A DNA stretch of 64,000 nt from Paenibacillus dokdonensis (GCF_004916975.1 NZ_STGQ01000001.1:2529939-2593938); one strand, 5' to 3'. Counted from the stretch's first letter, positions 16,833-26,349 are shown. A program made the numbers and translations. Notes: generated by a model not told the origin, from the letters alone.

Positions 16833-18326
16833 ATGAAGAAACGTACTGCTGTAAGCTTATTTATTTTTATTTTTGTCCTAAGTTTGGTCCTTCCAGGACA
16901 AGCTTTGATGGAAGCATTTAGCCAAGAACCGGTTATTAAAGATGGAAATCTCGAACAAGCGATTCATTCGTGGTTAGGTAAAAAAGACGATGAACCTCTT
17001 ACGAAAGCGGATTTAGAATCTCTCACCGCGGTTTCTCTATCGGGCAAAGGAATCAAAGATCTGCAGGGATTAGAGTATGCCGTCAATATCACGGAACTCA
17101 ACTTAGACAATAATGAAATTACTGATCTTACACCGCTAAAGAAACTTTCAAAGATCCGTGATCTCAGCCTCAAAGCAAATCAAATCTCATCCATTGAGGA
17201 ATTGTCAGCACTGAAAGAGATGAAGTATCTGGAGGTAAGCTGGAATCAGATCTCATCCTTGGATGTAGTGAAACAATTGCCCCGTCTAATCGAGTTGGAC
17301 GCCGATCACAATCAAATTTCGAATGTTCAAGCGCTCTCTAGTTCCTCATCGTTAAAGTATTTGAAAATGAGCGACAATGCGATCGAAGATATGGCTTCCC
17401 TCGGCAGCATGAGAGGCCTGACATATCTTGATCTATCCAACAATAAAATCAAGGATTATTCGCCGCTGCGGAAGCTGTCCAAAAGCCTGACGTATCTGGG
17501 GATTAACGGAGATCAGGTTACGGATCTGAAGATGCTGGAGGGATTCAACAATCTCGGAGGTCTCTCTGCTAACAACAATAACATCGAGAGTCTTGCCCCT
17601 TTAGCGAAATTAACGAACTTGACTACATTAGATCTATCTTCCAACAAGATTAAAGATTTAGAACCGTTACAACATTTGAACAAGCTGGATACACTCTACT
17701 TGGATAACAACCGAGTGTGGAATTTGGAACCGTTAAGAAATCTGAGATCCCTAAACATCCTCTATTTGAACAACAACCGGGTGTGGAATTTGGAGCCGAT
17801 TCAAAATAATAGCTATGATTTTCATTGGGATACGGGGGCGGAACGATACGGACTGCAGTTGAACGATAACTACTTGGACTTAAACCAGGGAACCCAAACG
17901 TATAAAATATTCAAAAAGTTGAATGCAGATCCTTATGGAATTAGGTCTCAGCGTAAGACTCAACGCTTGATGATCGGCAGCAAGACAGCCTATTTGGGCG
18001 ACAGCATCTACAACATCACTGCAGCGCCATTCATTCAGACAGGTCGTACCTACGTGCCTATTCGTTTCATTTCCGAGAAGCTGGGGGCAAGTGTAAGTTG
18101 GAACCAGAGTGCGAAAGAGCTAACGATTCAAAAAGACGGTAAAACGATTCGTTGGCGTGTAGGGAATAAGCAGGTTAAGGTAAACCAGCAAATCGTGATG
18201 TCGGGCGCTCCTTTACTGCTGAAAAATAATAGCACTTTCGTTCCTGTACGCTTTGTGTCGGAGCAGCTGAATACTTCCGTTGAATATTTGGGCAGCAAAA
18301 AAATGGTTATCATATTTGAGAACTAG
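16833..18326 (+). CDS. Internalin-like leucine-rich repeat protein with stalk domain
   Basis: A 497-residue exported protein. A signal peptide (MKKRTAVSLFIFIFVLSLVL, cleavage near residue 26) is followed by a cap and about ten leucine-rich repeats of 21-22 residues over residues 60-330, with consensus L..L..LDLS.NKI.DL.PL. The C-terminus (residues 385-497) is a copper amine oxidase N-terminal domain with two TFVPVRFVSEQL-type motifs. It should sit at or be released from the cell surface and bind a protein or glycan partner. ATG 16833 is preferred over 16824, which overlaps the AGGGAG ribosome site. Confidence 0.88.
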   Translation: MKKRTAVSLFIFIFVLSLVLPGQALMEAFSQEPVIKDGNLEQAIHSWLGKKDDEPLTKADLESLTAVSLSGKGIKDLQGLEYAVNITELNLDNNEITDLTPLKKLSKIRDLSLKANQISSIEELSALKEMKYLEVSWNQISSLDVVKQLPRLIELDADHNQISNVQALSSSSSLKYLKMSDNAIEDMASLGSMRGLTYLDLSNNKIKDYSPLRKLSKSLTYLGINGDQVTDLKMLEGFNNLGGLSANNNNIESLAPLAKLTNLTTLDLSSNKIKDLEPLQHLNKLDTLYLDNNRVWNLEPLRNLRSLNILYLNNNRVWNLEPIQNNSYDFHWDTGAERYGLQLNDNYLDLNQGTQTYKIFKKLNADPYGIRSQRKTQRLMIGSKTAYLGDSIYNITAAPFIQTGRTYVPIRFISEKLGASVSWNQSAKELTIQKDGKTIRWRVGNKQVKVNQQIVMSGAPLLLKNNSTFVPVRFVSEQLNTSVEYLGSKKMVIIFEN

Positions 18327-18399
18327 ACGGGAAAACAGAATTCATTATTAATGCTAGGACGCATCTAAGGGAACTTGCTTGGGTTGCGTCCTTTTTAAA

Positions 18400-18446
18400 A
18401 ACTTGCCTTATTTCAGACAGCCCGGGGAACCTTATCATAAGTAGGG
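18400..18446. repeat. Dispersed repeat family 2 copy
   Basis: AACTTGCCTTATTTCAGACA then CCGGGGAACCTTATCATAAG. Lies about 75 bases after the leucine-rich repeat gene; the outer arms have diverged. Confidence 0.6.
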
Positions 18447-18530
18447 TGAAATTTTGTACAGGATTCGGAGTAACAGAGGATTCTCTATTTCAATTTAAAA
18501 AGAAAAACATTTCTTATAATCAAAAGGCAC

Positions 18531-18561
18531 TTGTGTATCACGTAACGTGATACGGTAAAAT
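18531..18561 (+). promoter_or_regulatory. MerR-type promoter with 19-base dyad
   Basis: TTGTGT (18531-18536), 19-base spacer, TAAAAT (18556-18561). A perfect dyad GTATCACGT-A-ACGTGATAC (18535-18553) fills the spacer. A long 19-base spacer with a central dyad is the classic target of MerR activators, and a MerR gene is encoded in the same operon. Confidence 0.75.
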
Positions 18562-18580
18562 GATTTAAGAGGTGGTAAAA

Positions 18581-19219
18581 ATGAATAATATTATAAAAAT
18601 GCTATCATCAAACAAAGACTTTAGAATGGTTATTGCTGATACACATCAAATTTCAGAAAAAGCATTAAGTGAATTTACAGGAACTCATTGCATACGTAAG
18701 TTTTTGGAGCAGATCATTACAAATTGTACGCTATTATCTGCTATAAATGATTTTAATGCAAAAATAAGTTTTTCTTTTCGTCTTTCTCAAGGAGTCTCTA
18801 TTTTTTGTCAAATCACAGATTCAAAATTTAGTATTGAGTATAAGGATATACTCAATGAATTTGATGGAGCTGTAGCTGATTTATTTGACAATAAATCTGT
18901 CGTGTCAATAACAACAGGGAATTGGGAAACAGGATTACACACAGGGACAGTTGAGGCGTATATGGATAGTGCCGTTATGCTATTTTCTCATTTTACAGTA
19001 CAGAGCGAACAGCTTCCAAGTCATTTCATAATGGCAGGAGATAATTCTTCAAGGGGGCTTTTGATGCAACCCTTACCATTTGCTGATGATAAATTAATTT
19101 CTAAAAGTGCTTATGAATTGATATATCTATCAAAGGAGTTAGAACAAACGAATTGGGATAATGTTGCGAATATGTATAGTCATTTGGCAAATGTAATATC
19201 AGAAAACAAGATAGAATAG
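18581..19219 (+). CDS. Hsp33-like protein lacking the zinc redox domain
   Basis: A 212-residue protein that matches the N-terminal substrate-binding domain of the Hsp33 chaperone: the segment QSEQLPSHF followed by SRGLLMQPLP corresponds to the conserved SEQIP and GGLLLQ.LP motifs. Hsp33 (HslO) normally has about 290 residues and ends with a CxC...CxxC zinc centre that acts as its oxidation switch. That domain is missing; the only cysteines are three scattered ones (HCIRK, NCTLL, FCQI). It may be an always-on holdase or a ligand-sensing partner of the MerR protein that follows 11 bases later. The region is distinctly AT-rich. ATG 18581 follows AGAGGTGG. Confidence 0.75.
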   Translation: MNNIIKMLSSNKDFRMVIADTHQISEKALSEFTGTHCIRKFLEQIITNCTLLSAINDFNAKISFSFRLSQGVSIFCQITDSKFSIEYKDILNEFDGAVADLFDNKSVVSITTGNWETGLHTGTVEAYMDSAVMLFSHFTVQSEQLPSHFIMAGDNSSRGLLMQPLPFADDKLISKSAYELIYLSKELEQTNWDNVANMYSHLANVISENKIE

Positions 19220-19230
19220 AGTGTATAACT

Positions 19231-19941
19231 ATGGAACAATATATAAAAATTAAAGAGCTTTCTGAATTGACAGGTATAAGTGTACGAACATTACAATACT
19301 ATGATGAAATAAAACTACTCACCCCAGCATATATCAATGAGAATGGTCATCGATTTTATGACTCAGATTCTTTTTCGAAAATTTTCGTGATCATTTCACT
19401 TAAAAATATGGGGATGAGTTTAAATAACATTAATCAATATATAAATAATAATGATTTTGATATTCGGCTTTTTGTTAAAGAAGAAAAACGTAGGATTGAG
19501 ACAGCAATTACAGATTTACAATTACGTTTAATGCGATTGTCCATTCTTGATGAGCATGTTAGCGAAAAACAGGATATAACCCCTTATATTCTTCCGTTTT
19601 TTTCACAAATAACAAATGATACTGAAATTTCAAAATTACAGATTAAAGACTTGGAACAGAAAAAAGATACTAATTTTAGCTTCAATATAAAAAGTTGGAA
19701 CGAATTTATAAAAGAATTAAATTTCTGCTTAAAGCATAAATTGTCTTCAAAAGACAAGAAAACAATTAAATGTATTCAATATTGGAAGGAGAACATTCTT
19801 GAGGCAAATCAAGTATCCGATGATACGATTAAATTTGCAGAAGAATTTTATCAAAAAAATCCCACAAATACTTTTGGAATTACAGAGGATAATTATAAAT
19901 ATTTAGTCGGATTGATTAATGAATATGATAACAATCAATAA
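19231..19941 (+). CDS. MerR-family regulator
   Basis: A 236-residue protein. Residues 4-75 are a MerR winged helix (IKELSELTGISVRTLQYYDEIKLLTP, then NGHRFYDSDSF), followed by the dimerising coiled coil. The C-terminal part from residue 120 resembles the TipAS-like or unassigned effector regions of long MerR proteins, with few cysteines. It is co-transcribed with the Hsp33-like gene from a promoter that has the spacing and dyad of a MerR target, so it probably activates its own operon. AT-rich composition suggests acquisition. Confidence 0.88.
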   Translation: MEQYIKIKELSELTGISVRTLQYYDEIKLLTPAYINENGHRFYDSDSFSKIFVIISLKNMGMSLNNINQYINNNDFDIRLFVKEEKRRIETAITDLQLRLMRLSILDEHVSEKQDITPYILPFFSQITNDTEISKLQIKDLEQKKDTNFSFNIKSWNEFIKELNFCLKHKLSSKDKKTIKCIQYWKENILEANQVSDDTIKFAEEFYQKNPTNTFGITEDNYKYLVGLINEYDNNQ

Positions 19942-20018
19942 ATTAAACATGGATTTCAACAATTATAATCAACATTTTCCCTTAATTATTGACGTAGTAG
20001 ATTAGTTTAAGATCATTC

Positions 20019-20048
20019 GCGGTGAACCTTATCATAAATAAAGGCAAG
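20019..20048. repeat. Dispersed repeat family 2 copy (partial)
   Basis: GCGGTGAACCTTATCATAAA then TAAAGGCAAG, 78 bases after the MerR gene. Confidence 0.6.
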
Positions 20049-20174
20049 TAAATCGCCCTAGCCGAATGACGACCTATGTGATTTGGTTTTTTTTGTATAA
20101 CCAAGTTGACTTTGTGTAAAGTCTGGCATACATTATGTTTAGTAGGATTGACATTTATGAAGGCGGTGTCGTAT

Positions 20175-20621
20175 ATGACTTATCAAGAAAAGAAGAGCAT
20201 CGTATCGTTAATCAGTTCCATACTCATTTTTGCAGCTTATTGCTTGTATAAGTACCCGCAGTATCCTGAAGGGGTAATGGAATCAAAGGAAATCTTCCAT
20301 TACTGGGGGTCCTTCGTCCTCGTTTTGACATTGGTCTCCATTGCAGCGCATATCGTAATCAGCATTATTTTTAATATCTTCTTTCGAATGACGACAGGTG
20401 AAAAGGAACCTTCATTCGCAGATGAACTTGATAAGCTTATTGACTTGAAAGCTTTCCGCAATTCTTTTTTCGTGTTTATACTTGGCTTTCTTCTTGCCAT
20501 GGGATCCTTGAACTTCAATCAGCCCTCGAAGGTGATGTTCATCATCCTAATCCTCTCCGGATTCCTATCTGACGTAACCGGATCCCTAACGAGACTGTAT
20601 CACTACAAGAAAGGAGTCTAA
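20175..20621 (+). CDS. Small membrane protein, first gene of an XRE/DUF4386 operon
   Basis: A 148-residue protein with four hydrophobic segments (about residues 10-27, 44-68, 96-112, 118-136). No family named with confidence; membrane proteins of this size are often encoded one base before an XRE regulator, as here. A TTGACT box at 20106 with a TACATT -10 candidate at 20129 could be the promoter. AAGGCGG lies upstream of the ATG. Together with the next gene it may form a membrane-coupled regulator. Confidence 0.7.
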   Translation: MTYQEKKSIVSLISSILIFAAYCLYKYPQYPEGVMESKEIFHYWGSFVLVLTLVSIAAHIVISIIFNIFFRMTTGEKEPSFADELDKLIDLKAFRNSFFVFILGFLLAMGSLNFNQPSKVMFIILILSGFLSDVTGSLTRLYHYKKGV

Positions 20622-20622
20622 G

Positions 20623-20850
20623 ATGAGTAAAAGTCTTGTCGGCAATTATATCCGCAAATTACGCTTTGACCATAATGAAATGACCCAGCAGCAGCTGGCT
20701 GACAAGGTAGGTGTAACCAGACAGACAATCGTTGCCCTTGAAAAGGGGAATTACTCCCCGTCCCTGGAATTGGCTTTTCGTATTTCTCATGCCTTTAAAT
20801 TACCGTTGGAAGAGGTATTCTTTTACGGTGAAAACTCAGAGGAGAGATGA
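20623..20850 (+). CDS. XRE-family helix-turn-helix regulator
   Basis: A 75-residue protein consisting of one XRE helix-turn-helix: IRKLRFDHNEMTQQQLADKV, then VTRQTIVALEKGNYSPSLE, with the family ending LPLEEVFFY. These small YgzD-type repressors usually act on their own operon. The start codon lies one base after the stop of the membrane protein gene, and AAGGAGTC is the ribosome site. Confidence 0.92.
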   Translation: MSKSLVGNYIRKLRFDHNEMTQQQLADKVGVTRQTIVALEKGNYSPSLELAFRISHAFKLPLEEVFFYGENSEER

Positions 20851-20854
20851 TGAA

Positions 20855-21577
20855 ATGGATTTCTCAACGAAGACAGCATCAAAAATTATAGGTGTTCTGT
20901 TTATCCTTGCGGCCGTTACATCAATTATAGGAGCGCTTATCTTATATAAACCAATCCTAAATGATCCCGATTACCTGATTCAAGGTTCCGCACACGCTAA
21001 CGAGGTAGTGCTTGGTGCGATTATGGAATTGATACTTGTCATTTCGGCGGTAGGCACTGCAACCACCATGTTTCCTTTTTTACGGAAATTTAATAAAACG
21101 ATTGCTCTTTGGCATGTTTGTTTCCGGTTTTTGGAGGCCATTGTTATTACGATAGGGGTCATCAGCGTACTGTCCCTGTTGGCCTTAAGCAGGGACTATG
21201 TAGCAGCGGGGGCCCCGGATATCGCGTCCTATCAGGTTTCGGGTACGTTGCTAAAAGCCGTGCATGACTACACATTTTTACTTGGACCTAATTTTTTTCT
21301 AGGGATTAATACGGTGTTGTATAGTTATATCTTTTATAAATCAAAGCTTGTACCCAGGTTCATCCCCATATTGGGTTTAACAGGGTCAGCATTGATCTTT
21401 CTTGCAGCCTTATTAGAAATGTTCGGGGTCATTGAGCAAGTCTCTGCTTGGGGGGCGATCTTGGCGCTTCCGATATTCGCTAATGAAATGGCCCTTGCGG
21501 TGTGGCTCATCGCGAAAGGGTTTAATGAATCTGCAGTCCATTCAAGCAAACACAAGAATGGAATCAAGGAGGGGTAA
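20855..21577 (+). CDS. DUF4386 membrane protein
   Basis: A 240-residue protein with six or seven hydrophobic segments. The start, [20 protein letters not shown], and the later [17 protein letters not shown] are typical of the DUF4386 family of Gram-positive membrane proteins of unknown role. It begins four bases after the XRE stop with AGAGGAGAG as ribosome site, and is followed two bases after its stop by the oxidoreductase, so all four genes form one transcript. Confidence 0.85.
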   Translation: MDFSTKTASKIIGVLFILAAVTSIIGALILYKPILNDPDYLIQGSAHANEVVLGAIMELILVISAVGTATTMFPFLRKFNKTIALWHVCFRFLEAIVITIGVISVLSLLALSRDYVAAGAPDIASYQVSGTLLKAVHDYTFLLGPNFFLGINTVLYSYIFYKSKLVPRFIPILGLTGSALIFLAALLEMFGVIEQVSAWGAILALPIFANEMALAVWLIAKGFNESAVHSSKHKNGIKEG

Positions 21578-21579
21578 GG

Positions 21580-22485
21580 ATGAGAGCAGTTGTATATGCC
21601 CAATACGGATCGCCCGATGTTCTTCAACTGAAGGAGGTAGAAAAACCTACACCCAAGGACAATGAAATACTGATCAGAGTATATGCGACAACGGTAACAG
21701 CGGGGGACTGGCGCATGCGAAAGGCCGACCCATTCCTTTCAAGACTGTACAATGGTCTCTTAAGGCCCCGAAAAGTAACGATATTGGGGTTTGAGTTAGC
21801 CGGGGAAGTTGAAGCCATAGGCAAAGATGTAACACGATTTAAGATCGGTGATCAAGTATTTGCGTCTTGTGGTTTTGGCTTCGGTGCATATGCCGAGTAC
21901 AAATGTTTGCCTGAAGATGGATTGGTAGTCATCAAACCGGTCAATGTGAGCTATGAGGAGGCTGCCGCTGTTCCCATCGGGGGAATAAGCGCGTTGAATT
22001 TTCTTGGGAAGGGGAATATCACGAACGGAATGAAGGTACTTATTTATGGAGCCTCTGGAAGTGTGGGTACGTATGCGGTGCAGATTGCCAAATATTACGG
22101 GGCAGATGTAACAGGGGTATGCAGTACCGCCAATCTTGAGATGGTGAGATCTTTAGGAGCCGATCGGGCTATAGATTATACGAAACAGGATTTCACGAAG
22201 CTTGGAGAAAGCTATGATCTAATCTTTGATGCCGTTGGGAAACAGATATCGAAAATCAATAAATCGACATTTAAAAAAGCACTTCGTACGAACGGAAAAT
22301 ATGTGAGTGTGCATATGTCACAAAAGCCTCGCGTTGAAAACCTCATCTTCCTTCAAGAGCTGCTTGAGGCCGGTAAAATTAAACCAGTCATCGATAGACG
22401 CTATTCGTTGGAACAAATTCCCGATGCCCATCGCTATGTCGAACAAAAACATAAGAAGGGGAATGTCGTCGTAACTGTGAGATAA
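21580..22485 (+). CDS. Zinc-independent quinone oxidoreductase-like protein (MDR family)
   Basis: A 301-residue medium-chain dehydrogenase/reductase. The GroES-like N-terminal half holds [17 protein letters not shown]; the Rossmann half holds [21 protein letters not shown]. The zinc-binding cysteines of alcohol dehydrogenases are absent, as in NADPH:quinone oxidoreductases and enoyl reductases. It would reduce quinones or reactive carbonyls using NADPH. It is the last gene of the operon beginning at 20175. Its stop codon TAA (22483-22485) overlaps the first bases of a family 2 repeat. Confidence 0.9.
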   Translation: MRAVVYAQYGSPDVLQLKEVEKPTPKDNEILIRVYATTVTAGDWRMRKADPFLSRLYNGLLRPRKVTILGFELAGEVEAIGKDVTRFKIGDQVFASCGFGFGAYAEYKCLPEDGLVVIKPVNVSYEEAAAVPIGGISALNFLGKGNITNGMKVLIYGASGSVGTYAVQIAKYYGADVTGVCSTANLEMVRSLGADRAIDYTKQDFTKLGESYDLIFDAVGKQISKINKSTFKKALRTNGKYVSVHMSQKPRVENLIFLQELLEAGKIKPVIDRRYSLEQIPDAHRYVEQKHKKGNVVVTVR

Positions 22486-22534
22486 ACTTACCGTAATTGA
22501 CAGCGCGGGGAACTGTACCATAAATAACGGCAAG
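22484..22534. repeat. Dispersed repeat family 2 copy fused to a stop codon
   Basis: Starts AACTTACCG within the oxidoreductase stop, continues GCGGGGAACTGTACCATAAA and ends TAACGGCAAG. A near-complete inverted-repeat copy. Confidence 0.65.
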
Positions 22535-23213
22535 ACTGGGATAATACATTATTCCAGACCGCCTTACGGGGCATTCTTTTTTACGAATAGATAGATGCAA
22601 CCATGATGGGCTTCGTCTTTAATGATTGAAGAATAGCAGAAGAAACATTTGACTGGGGGGCTAGCTATGCAACCTCCCCAAACATCTGCAACATCACCCA
22701 TCTCCGAATTATGGATTTATCAAGCTACGGTTTAGCACTTCGAACCCCTATCCCAACTTCGAAGGATGCCAATCAAGGAGTCCTTCGATTTCGCTCTATC
22801 GATGATACGGAGAACCTGACACAAGTAACGATCAGACGACGATGGTGTACTTGGCAGGAAACTTTTGCTTGCGAGAAGCAAAAGCCCCCTCCGCTGCTTT
22901 CGCGGAAGGGGCCTTGCTTAACTAAAGGTAACAATGGCAGAGAGTATGAGCGACGTGGCTCCTCATTTCTTATTGAAATAACGGGCGAGAATCCCTTTTG
23001 AGCTATTTCAACAGGCCCCATTTATGCCGCTCTGAATGTTGCTTTTTCTACTGTTCCTTCATAAGATCAAAGTATTCAGAAATCCGCATCGAGTCGCTTC
23101 CATATGACGGATACTCTTACTCAGTCGATCTCAATGGGATAAGAAGGGATCACCCTTCAGGGAATATCTTGTCCAAAAGGGAGTGAGCAGCAAAATTGAC
23201 GGCAGCAGTTTAG
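22535..23213. other. Non-coding, decayed region
   Basis: No coherent gene was seen in about 680 bases. A strong hairpin lies at 22882. A short reading frame at 22711-23001 and its reverse-strand counterpart show no family features and no ribosome site. Confidence 0.45.
22882..22914 (+). terminator. Hairpin in the decayed region
   Basis: GCCCCCTCCGC and GCGGAAGGGGC around a seven-base loop, flanked by AAGCAAAA and TTGCTT. Probably the terminator of a lost gene. Confidence 0.6.
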
Positions 23214-23426
23214 TATGCATCAAAAGTGATACTCGCTAATGCCGTTTGTCCAGGAACAATACATACGGATTGGGTTGGAAGAGTCACAGATAAATATAAA
23301 GAGGTTTTGTTCGAGCCGAACGGATCGGATGAGGATGTGCTTCTGAGAGAGGGCGCTGCTGGAAAATTATCTGGAAAGCGGTCAGTAGGATGCCTTCCGT
23401 CAGGTGGTCACGATATTTTCGATTAA
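23214..23426 (+). pseudogene. Short-chain dehydrogenase (SDR) fragment
   Basis: The frame opens with YASK, the catalytic Tyr-x-x-x-Lys motif of SDR enzymes, which runs directly into VILANAVCPGTIHTDW. In intact enzymes about 20 residues separate these blocks, so an internal deletion has occurred in addition to loss of the N-terminus. The C-terminal end also departs from the family. Confidence 0.6.
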
Positions 23427-23472
23427 AAAATTAAGCAGCTACTTAAATTATGAATGAAAGAAGGTATAGAAG

Positions 23473-24489
23473 ATGATACGAGAAATTAAAGAGCAATTCA
23501 CTGAAGAGATCCTTACCGAAGCAATAAAGCGATATGACCTTAATCAAGACACTGTTCGTTCATTGGGCGGTTATGAAAGCTTTGTTTATGAATACCAGAA
23601 AAACAACGCATTTTTCATATTAAAAATCTCACATACAATTAGAAGATCAAGAAATAATATACTGGGTGAACTTGAATTTTTAAATTTTTTGTCGAATAAA
23701 GGACTGGCAGTTTCAAATGCTGTTCCATCGACCAGAGGTAATATGGTTGAAGAAATTGCTGCAGAAAATGGTTCGTTCCTAGCCATTTCATACGAAATGG
23801 CTCTTGGAAAAGAAGTGTCTGATGAAGATTGGAATGAATCGCTTTACGAAAAATGGGGCGAATTTATGGGGAAAATCCATCATGCCACAAAGGGTTATGA
23901 ATGGAGTAATCCGGCGTTTAAACGACAAGCCTGGGACCAAGAAGTTCAATTAAAGGCGGAGAAGTACCTGCGACCTGATGATGTAATGATTTCAGTTTTA
24001 AAAGAAAGATTAACAAAGCTTACTTCTCTGCCCAAGTCCAAAGATACATACGGTTTGACTCATACTGATTTTCATCAAAGTAATTTTTATCTGCATAACG
24101 GAGACATTTATTTGTTCGATTTTGATGATTGCGGTTATACGTATTTCGTAAACGATATTGGAATTACATTGTATTATGCACTTTCTTATCCATTTAAGGA
24201 ATTTGAAAATAAAACGGAATATTATAAATTGTTTTTTCGTCATTTTATAAAAGGATATCTAAAGGAAAATACAATCCAAGAAGAAGAAATAGAATATTTA
24301 CAAGAGTCTATTAAACTTCGTCATGCATTGCTGTATATTTATTTTCATCAAGCAAACGATGTGTCAAATTTGGACGAAGAATCAATGAACAGGTTAAAAG
24401 AGATTCAACAAATAGCCGCTTCTGATGACCCTATGCTGCCGATTGATTTTGTTCAAGAATTTAAAAGCATTTATAATAGTACTCATTAA
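23473..24489 (+). CDS. APH-family phosphotransferase
   Basis: A 338-residue kinase-fold protein. The catalytic loop is LTHTDFHQSNFYL and the metal-binding motif is LFDFDDCGYTYF, as in the APH/ChoK family (PF01636-like). ILKIS near residue 55 holds the ATP-binding lysine. Family members phosphorylate aminoglycosides, macrolides, homoserine or other small molecules; the substrate here is not evident. GAAAGAAGG lies before the ATG. The gene is monocistronic and ends at the terminator at 24537. Confidence 0.88.
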   Translation: MIREIKEQFTEEILTEAIKRYDLNQDTVRSLGGYESFVYEYQKNNAFFILKISHTIRRSRNNILGELEFLNFLSNKGLAVSNAVPSTRGNMVEEIAAENGSFLAISYEMALGKEVSDEDWNESLYEKWGEFMGKIHHATKGYEWSNPAFKRQAWDQEVQLKAEKYLRPDDVMISVLKERLTKLTSLPKSKDTYGLTHTDFHQSNFYLHNGDIYLFDFDDCGYTYFVNDIGITLYYALSYPFKEFENKTEYYKLFFRHFIKGYLKENTIQEEEIEYLQESIKLRHALLYIYFHQANDVSNLDEESMNRLKEIQQIAASDDPMLPIDFVQEFKSIYNSTH

Positions 24490-24508
24490 CCTGGGAGCAT
24501 CGCATTTT

Positions 24509-24573
24509 ACTAAAGTAGGGGTAGGGGCTGACTCAACACAGCCGGCTCATAGGGGCCGGCTGTGTGTTTTTTT
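24509..24573 (+). terminator. Terminator module shared with position 45156
   Basis: TTTTACTAAAGTAGGGG and GGGGCTGACTCAACA lead into a strong hairpin ACACAGCCGGC / GCCGGCTGTGT followed by seven T. The left half of this module recurs almost unchanged at 45156-45196. Confidence 0.85.
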
Positions 24574-24767
24574 AACTTATATTTTTTTCGATAAAAAATG
24601 GTGTTATTTAGTGTATGGACACTAAATTTGTCTAATGACACAATGCTGAACTAAAACGGGTTTCCGACTCACAGGGCCGGGCAGCCGGGCAACGCAGCGC
24701 ATTCCGGCTTTCAAGGCCGATAAGGTCTTGGAAGCCGGTTGGCAGGACGCAAACGATTCATAGCTAA
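24574..24767. other. Non-coding spacer
   Basis: Holds TGTCTAATGACACAA at 24630, which also occurs at 29594, and a GC-rich stretch of imperfect repeats around CCGG at 24670-24740. No gene seen. Confidence 0.4.
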
Positions 24768-24982
24768 GGTTACGGCTTATTTGTTTGGGTAGACTACGGC
24801 AACGGCTTTAAGACTTCGTATGCCATATGTCACAGACGACCGTTCAGGTCAGGGATGTTGTTCACGCAGGGGATGTGGTCGGCATGTGTGGTTCAACAGG
24901 CAAAAGCACCGGCTTGGATTTGCATTTTGAAATCTTTGTTAACGGGCGGCGCGGGGATCTCGCCAGAAAGACGAACGATTAA
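24768..24982 (+). pseudogene. M23 peptidase (LytM-type) fragment
   Basis: GYGLFVWVDYGNGFKTSYA is followed, in a different frame, by DVVHAGDVVGMCGSTGKSTG and LDLHFEIFVNGR, ending at TAA 24980-24982. These are the conserved blocks of M23 zinc endopeptidases that cut peptidoglycan cross-links; LHFE carries the last zinc-binding histidine. Frameshift and lost N-terminus make it non-functional. Confidence 0.65.
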
Positions 24983-25116
24983 TAACAAAGCAGCTCCAGA
25001 CATTTCTGCCCGGAGCTCCTCGACCGATACTTTTTTCGTTTTTTGTCAAGAACGGATCAGGTCATCCATAGTGGACACCACTCTTCCGATGTTCCATAAC
25101 AATCAGTGTTAAAGTG

Positions 25117-25986
25117 TTATTGAGAAATCGAGTCTTTTAAAAAATCCGTAAAACTCACTGAGGATCTGCCAATCAGGTTTTCCAAAACGGGATTAGTTTT
25201 CGAGAAATCTCCCTGTCGACTTGCCTGAAACATACCCGTAAGCATACCGACCATCGCTTCCGGCAGTCCTCTGGACATCAAGTGGTTCCGATATTCATCA
25301 TCCGACACGACAATTCGCCGGATCGGTCGCTCCAAGACCTTGGAAGTAATAGATGCGATTCTATCCATGTCAATTGCTTCGGAAGCCGTCAGGTGAGGAG
25401 TTATACCGTCATATCTCTGCTCTGTCAGGATTACCGCTGTGGCTTCAGCCAGGTCGGAATGGGTAGTCCAGGCAACAGGACCATCTTCCGGAGCAATCAA
25501 TTCCCCTGTTTTCAAGGCATCACCCATCCACATCATCGCTGATGAGGCATAAAAGCCGTTTCGCAGCGACGTGAAAGCCATTCCTGAAGATTTTAGCATC
25601 TCTTCTGTTGCAGCATGGACATTCATGGGAGGGAAATGCGACGTTGCCGATGAGAACATTTGGCTAGTGTACAGCAGTCGATTAACACCAGCTTTCTTTG
25701 CTGAATCGATTGCGGTTTGATGCTGACGAACAGCAACTTCTCCCAAGGAATGGGACGAGATAATAAGAACTTTAGACGCTTCTTCAAAGGCGTGAATAAG
25801 ACTTTCAGAATCATCGAAATTTCCTTGCCGAACACGAACTCCGCGTTCTTTTAGATCCTGTACCGAGTTCACATCACGGACACTTACACCAATATCCTCG
25901 GCAGGAACACGCTTGAGAAGTTCCTCTACGACCTTCCGACCTAATTTTCCATTCGCTCCTGTAACAACAATCATTTCTGCACTCAT
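25117..25986 (-). CDS. NAD(P)H-binding NmrA/QorB-like oxidoreductase
   Basis: A 289-residue atypical SDR with the N-terminal dinucleotide motif VVTGANGKLGRKVVEELL. It lacks the catalytic YxxxK of classical SDRs, as in NmrA and the QorB-type NADPH:quinone reductases; the mid-protein LLYTSQMFSSATSHFPP matches QorB relatives. Expected role: reduction of quinones or sensing of NADP(H) redox state. ATG 25986 directly abuts AAAGG, so the internal ATG 25974 may be the true start. It is divergent from the TetR regulator at 26350, a typical regulator-target pair. Confidence 0.88.
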   Translation of the reverse strand: MSAEMIVVTGANGKLGRKVVEELLKRVPAEDIGVSVRDVNSVQDLKERGVRVRQGNFDDSESLIHAFEEASKVLIISSHSLGEVAVRQHQTAIDSAKKAGVNRLLYTSQMFSSATSHFPPMNVHAATEEMLKSSGMAFTSLRNGFYASSAMMWMGDALKTGELIAPEDGPVAWTTHSDLAEATAVILTEQRYDGITPHLTASEAIDMDRIASITSKVLERPIRRIVVSDDEYRNHLMSRGLPEAMVGMLTGMFQASRQGDFSKTNPVLENLIGRSSVSFTDFLKDSISQ

Positions 25987-26061
25987 CCTTTCGTTTGCAA
26001 TTCAGATAGAGATTTTCTTGTCATACGATTTTCTTTGTGCAATCATATTCGTATAAGTGCA

Positions 26062-26210
26062 TGTTCAAAAAGTCGCGGAATCAAACACAAACAGTTCAAG
26101 TCGTTTATTTTAAAACCTACGAAGCGCACGTTTCCGGGTACGCGAGCAAGAGCAAGATTTAAAAAAACAACGCAGAAGTGTGCAATGGATTTTCAGTGAC
26201 TTTTTGAACA
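26062..26210. repeat. MITE-like element with 13-base terminal inverted repeats
   Basis: TGTTCAAAAAGTC (26062-26074) and its exact complement GACTTTTTGAACA (26198-26210) bound a 149-base non-coding unit with no open frame. This is the layout of a small non-autonomous mobile element. No clear target duplication was found. It separates the divergent oxidoreductase and TetR genes, so it may also affect their control. Confidence 0.7.
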
Positions 26211-26349
26211 ACATTCTAGCACCAACCTCCTAAGTAAAAGATAAAAGGATGAGCCCGTGCTAACAACCTGCAAAAAGCTGTTTTTGTTGTGTTCCCAACA
26301 TTTATGTCCTTTTGTCTGTTATTAGAGTTCAAGAGAAAGAGGGGGTAAA

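Noticed and set aside
22711..23001. 96-codon frame and its 82-codon reverse counterpart
   Set aside because: Neither has a ribosome site or recognisable motif, and a terminator hairpin lies inside both.
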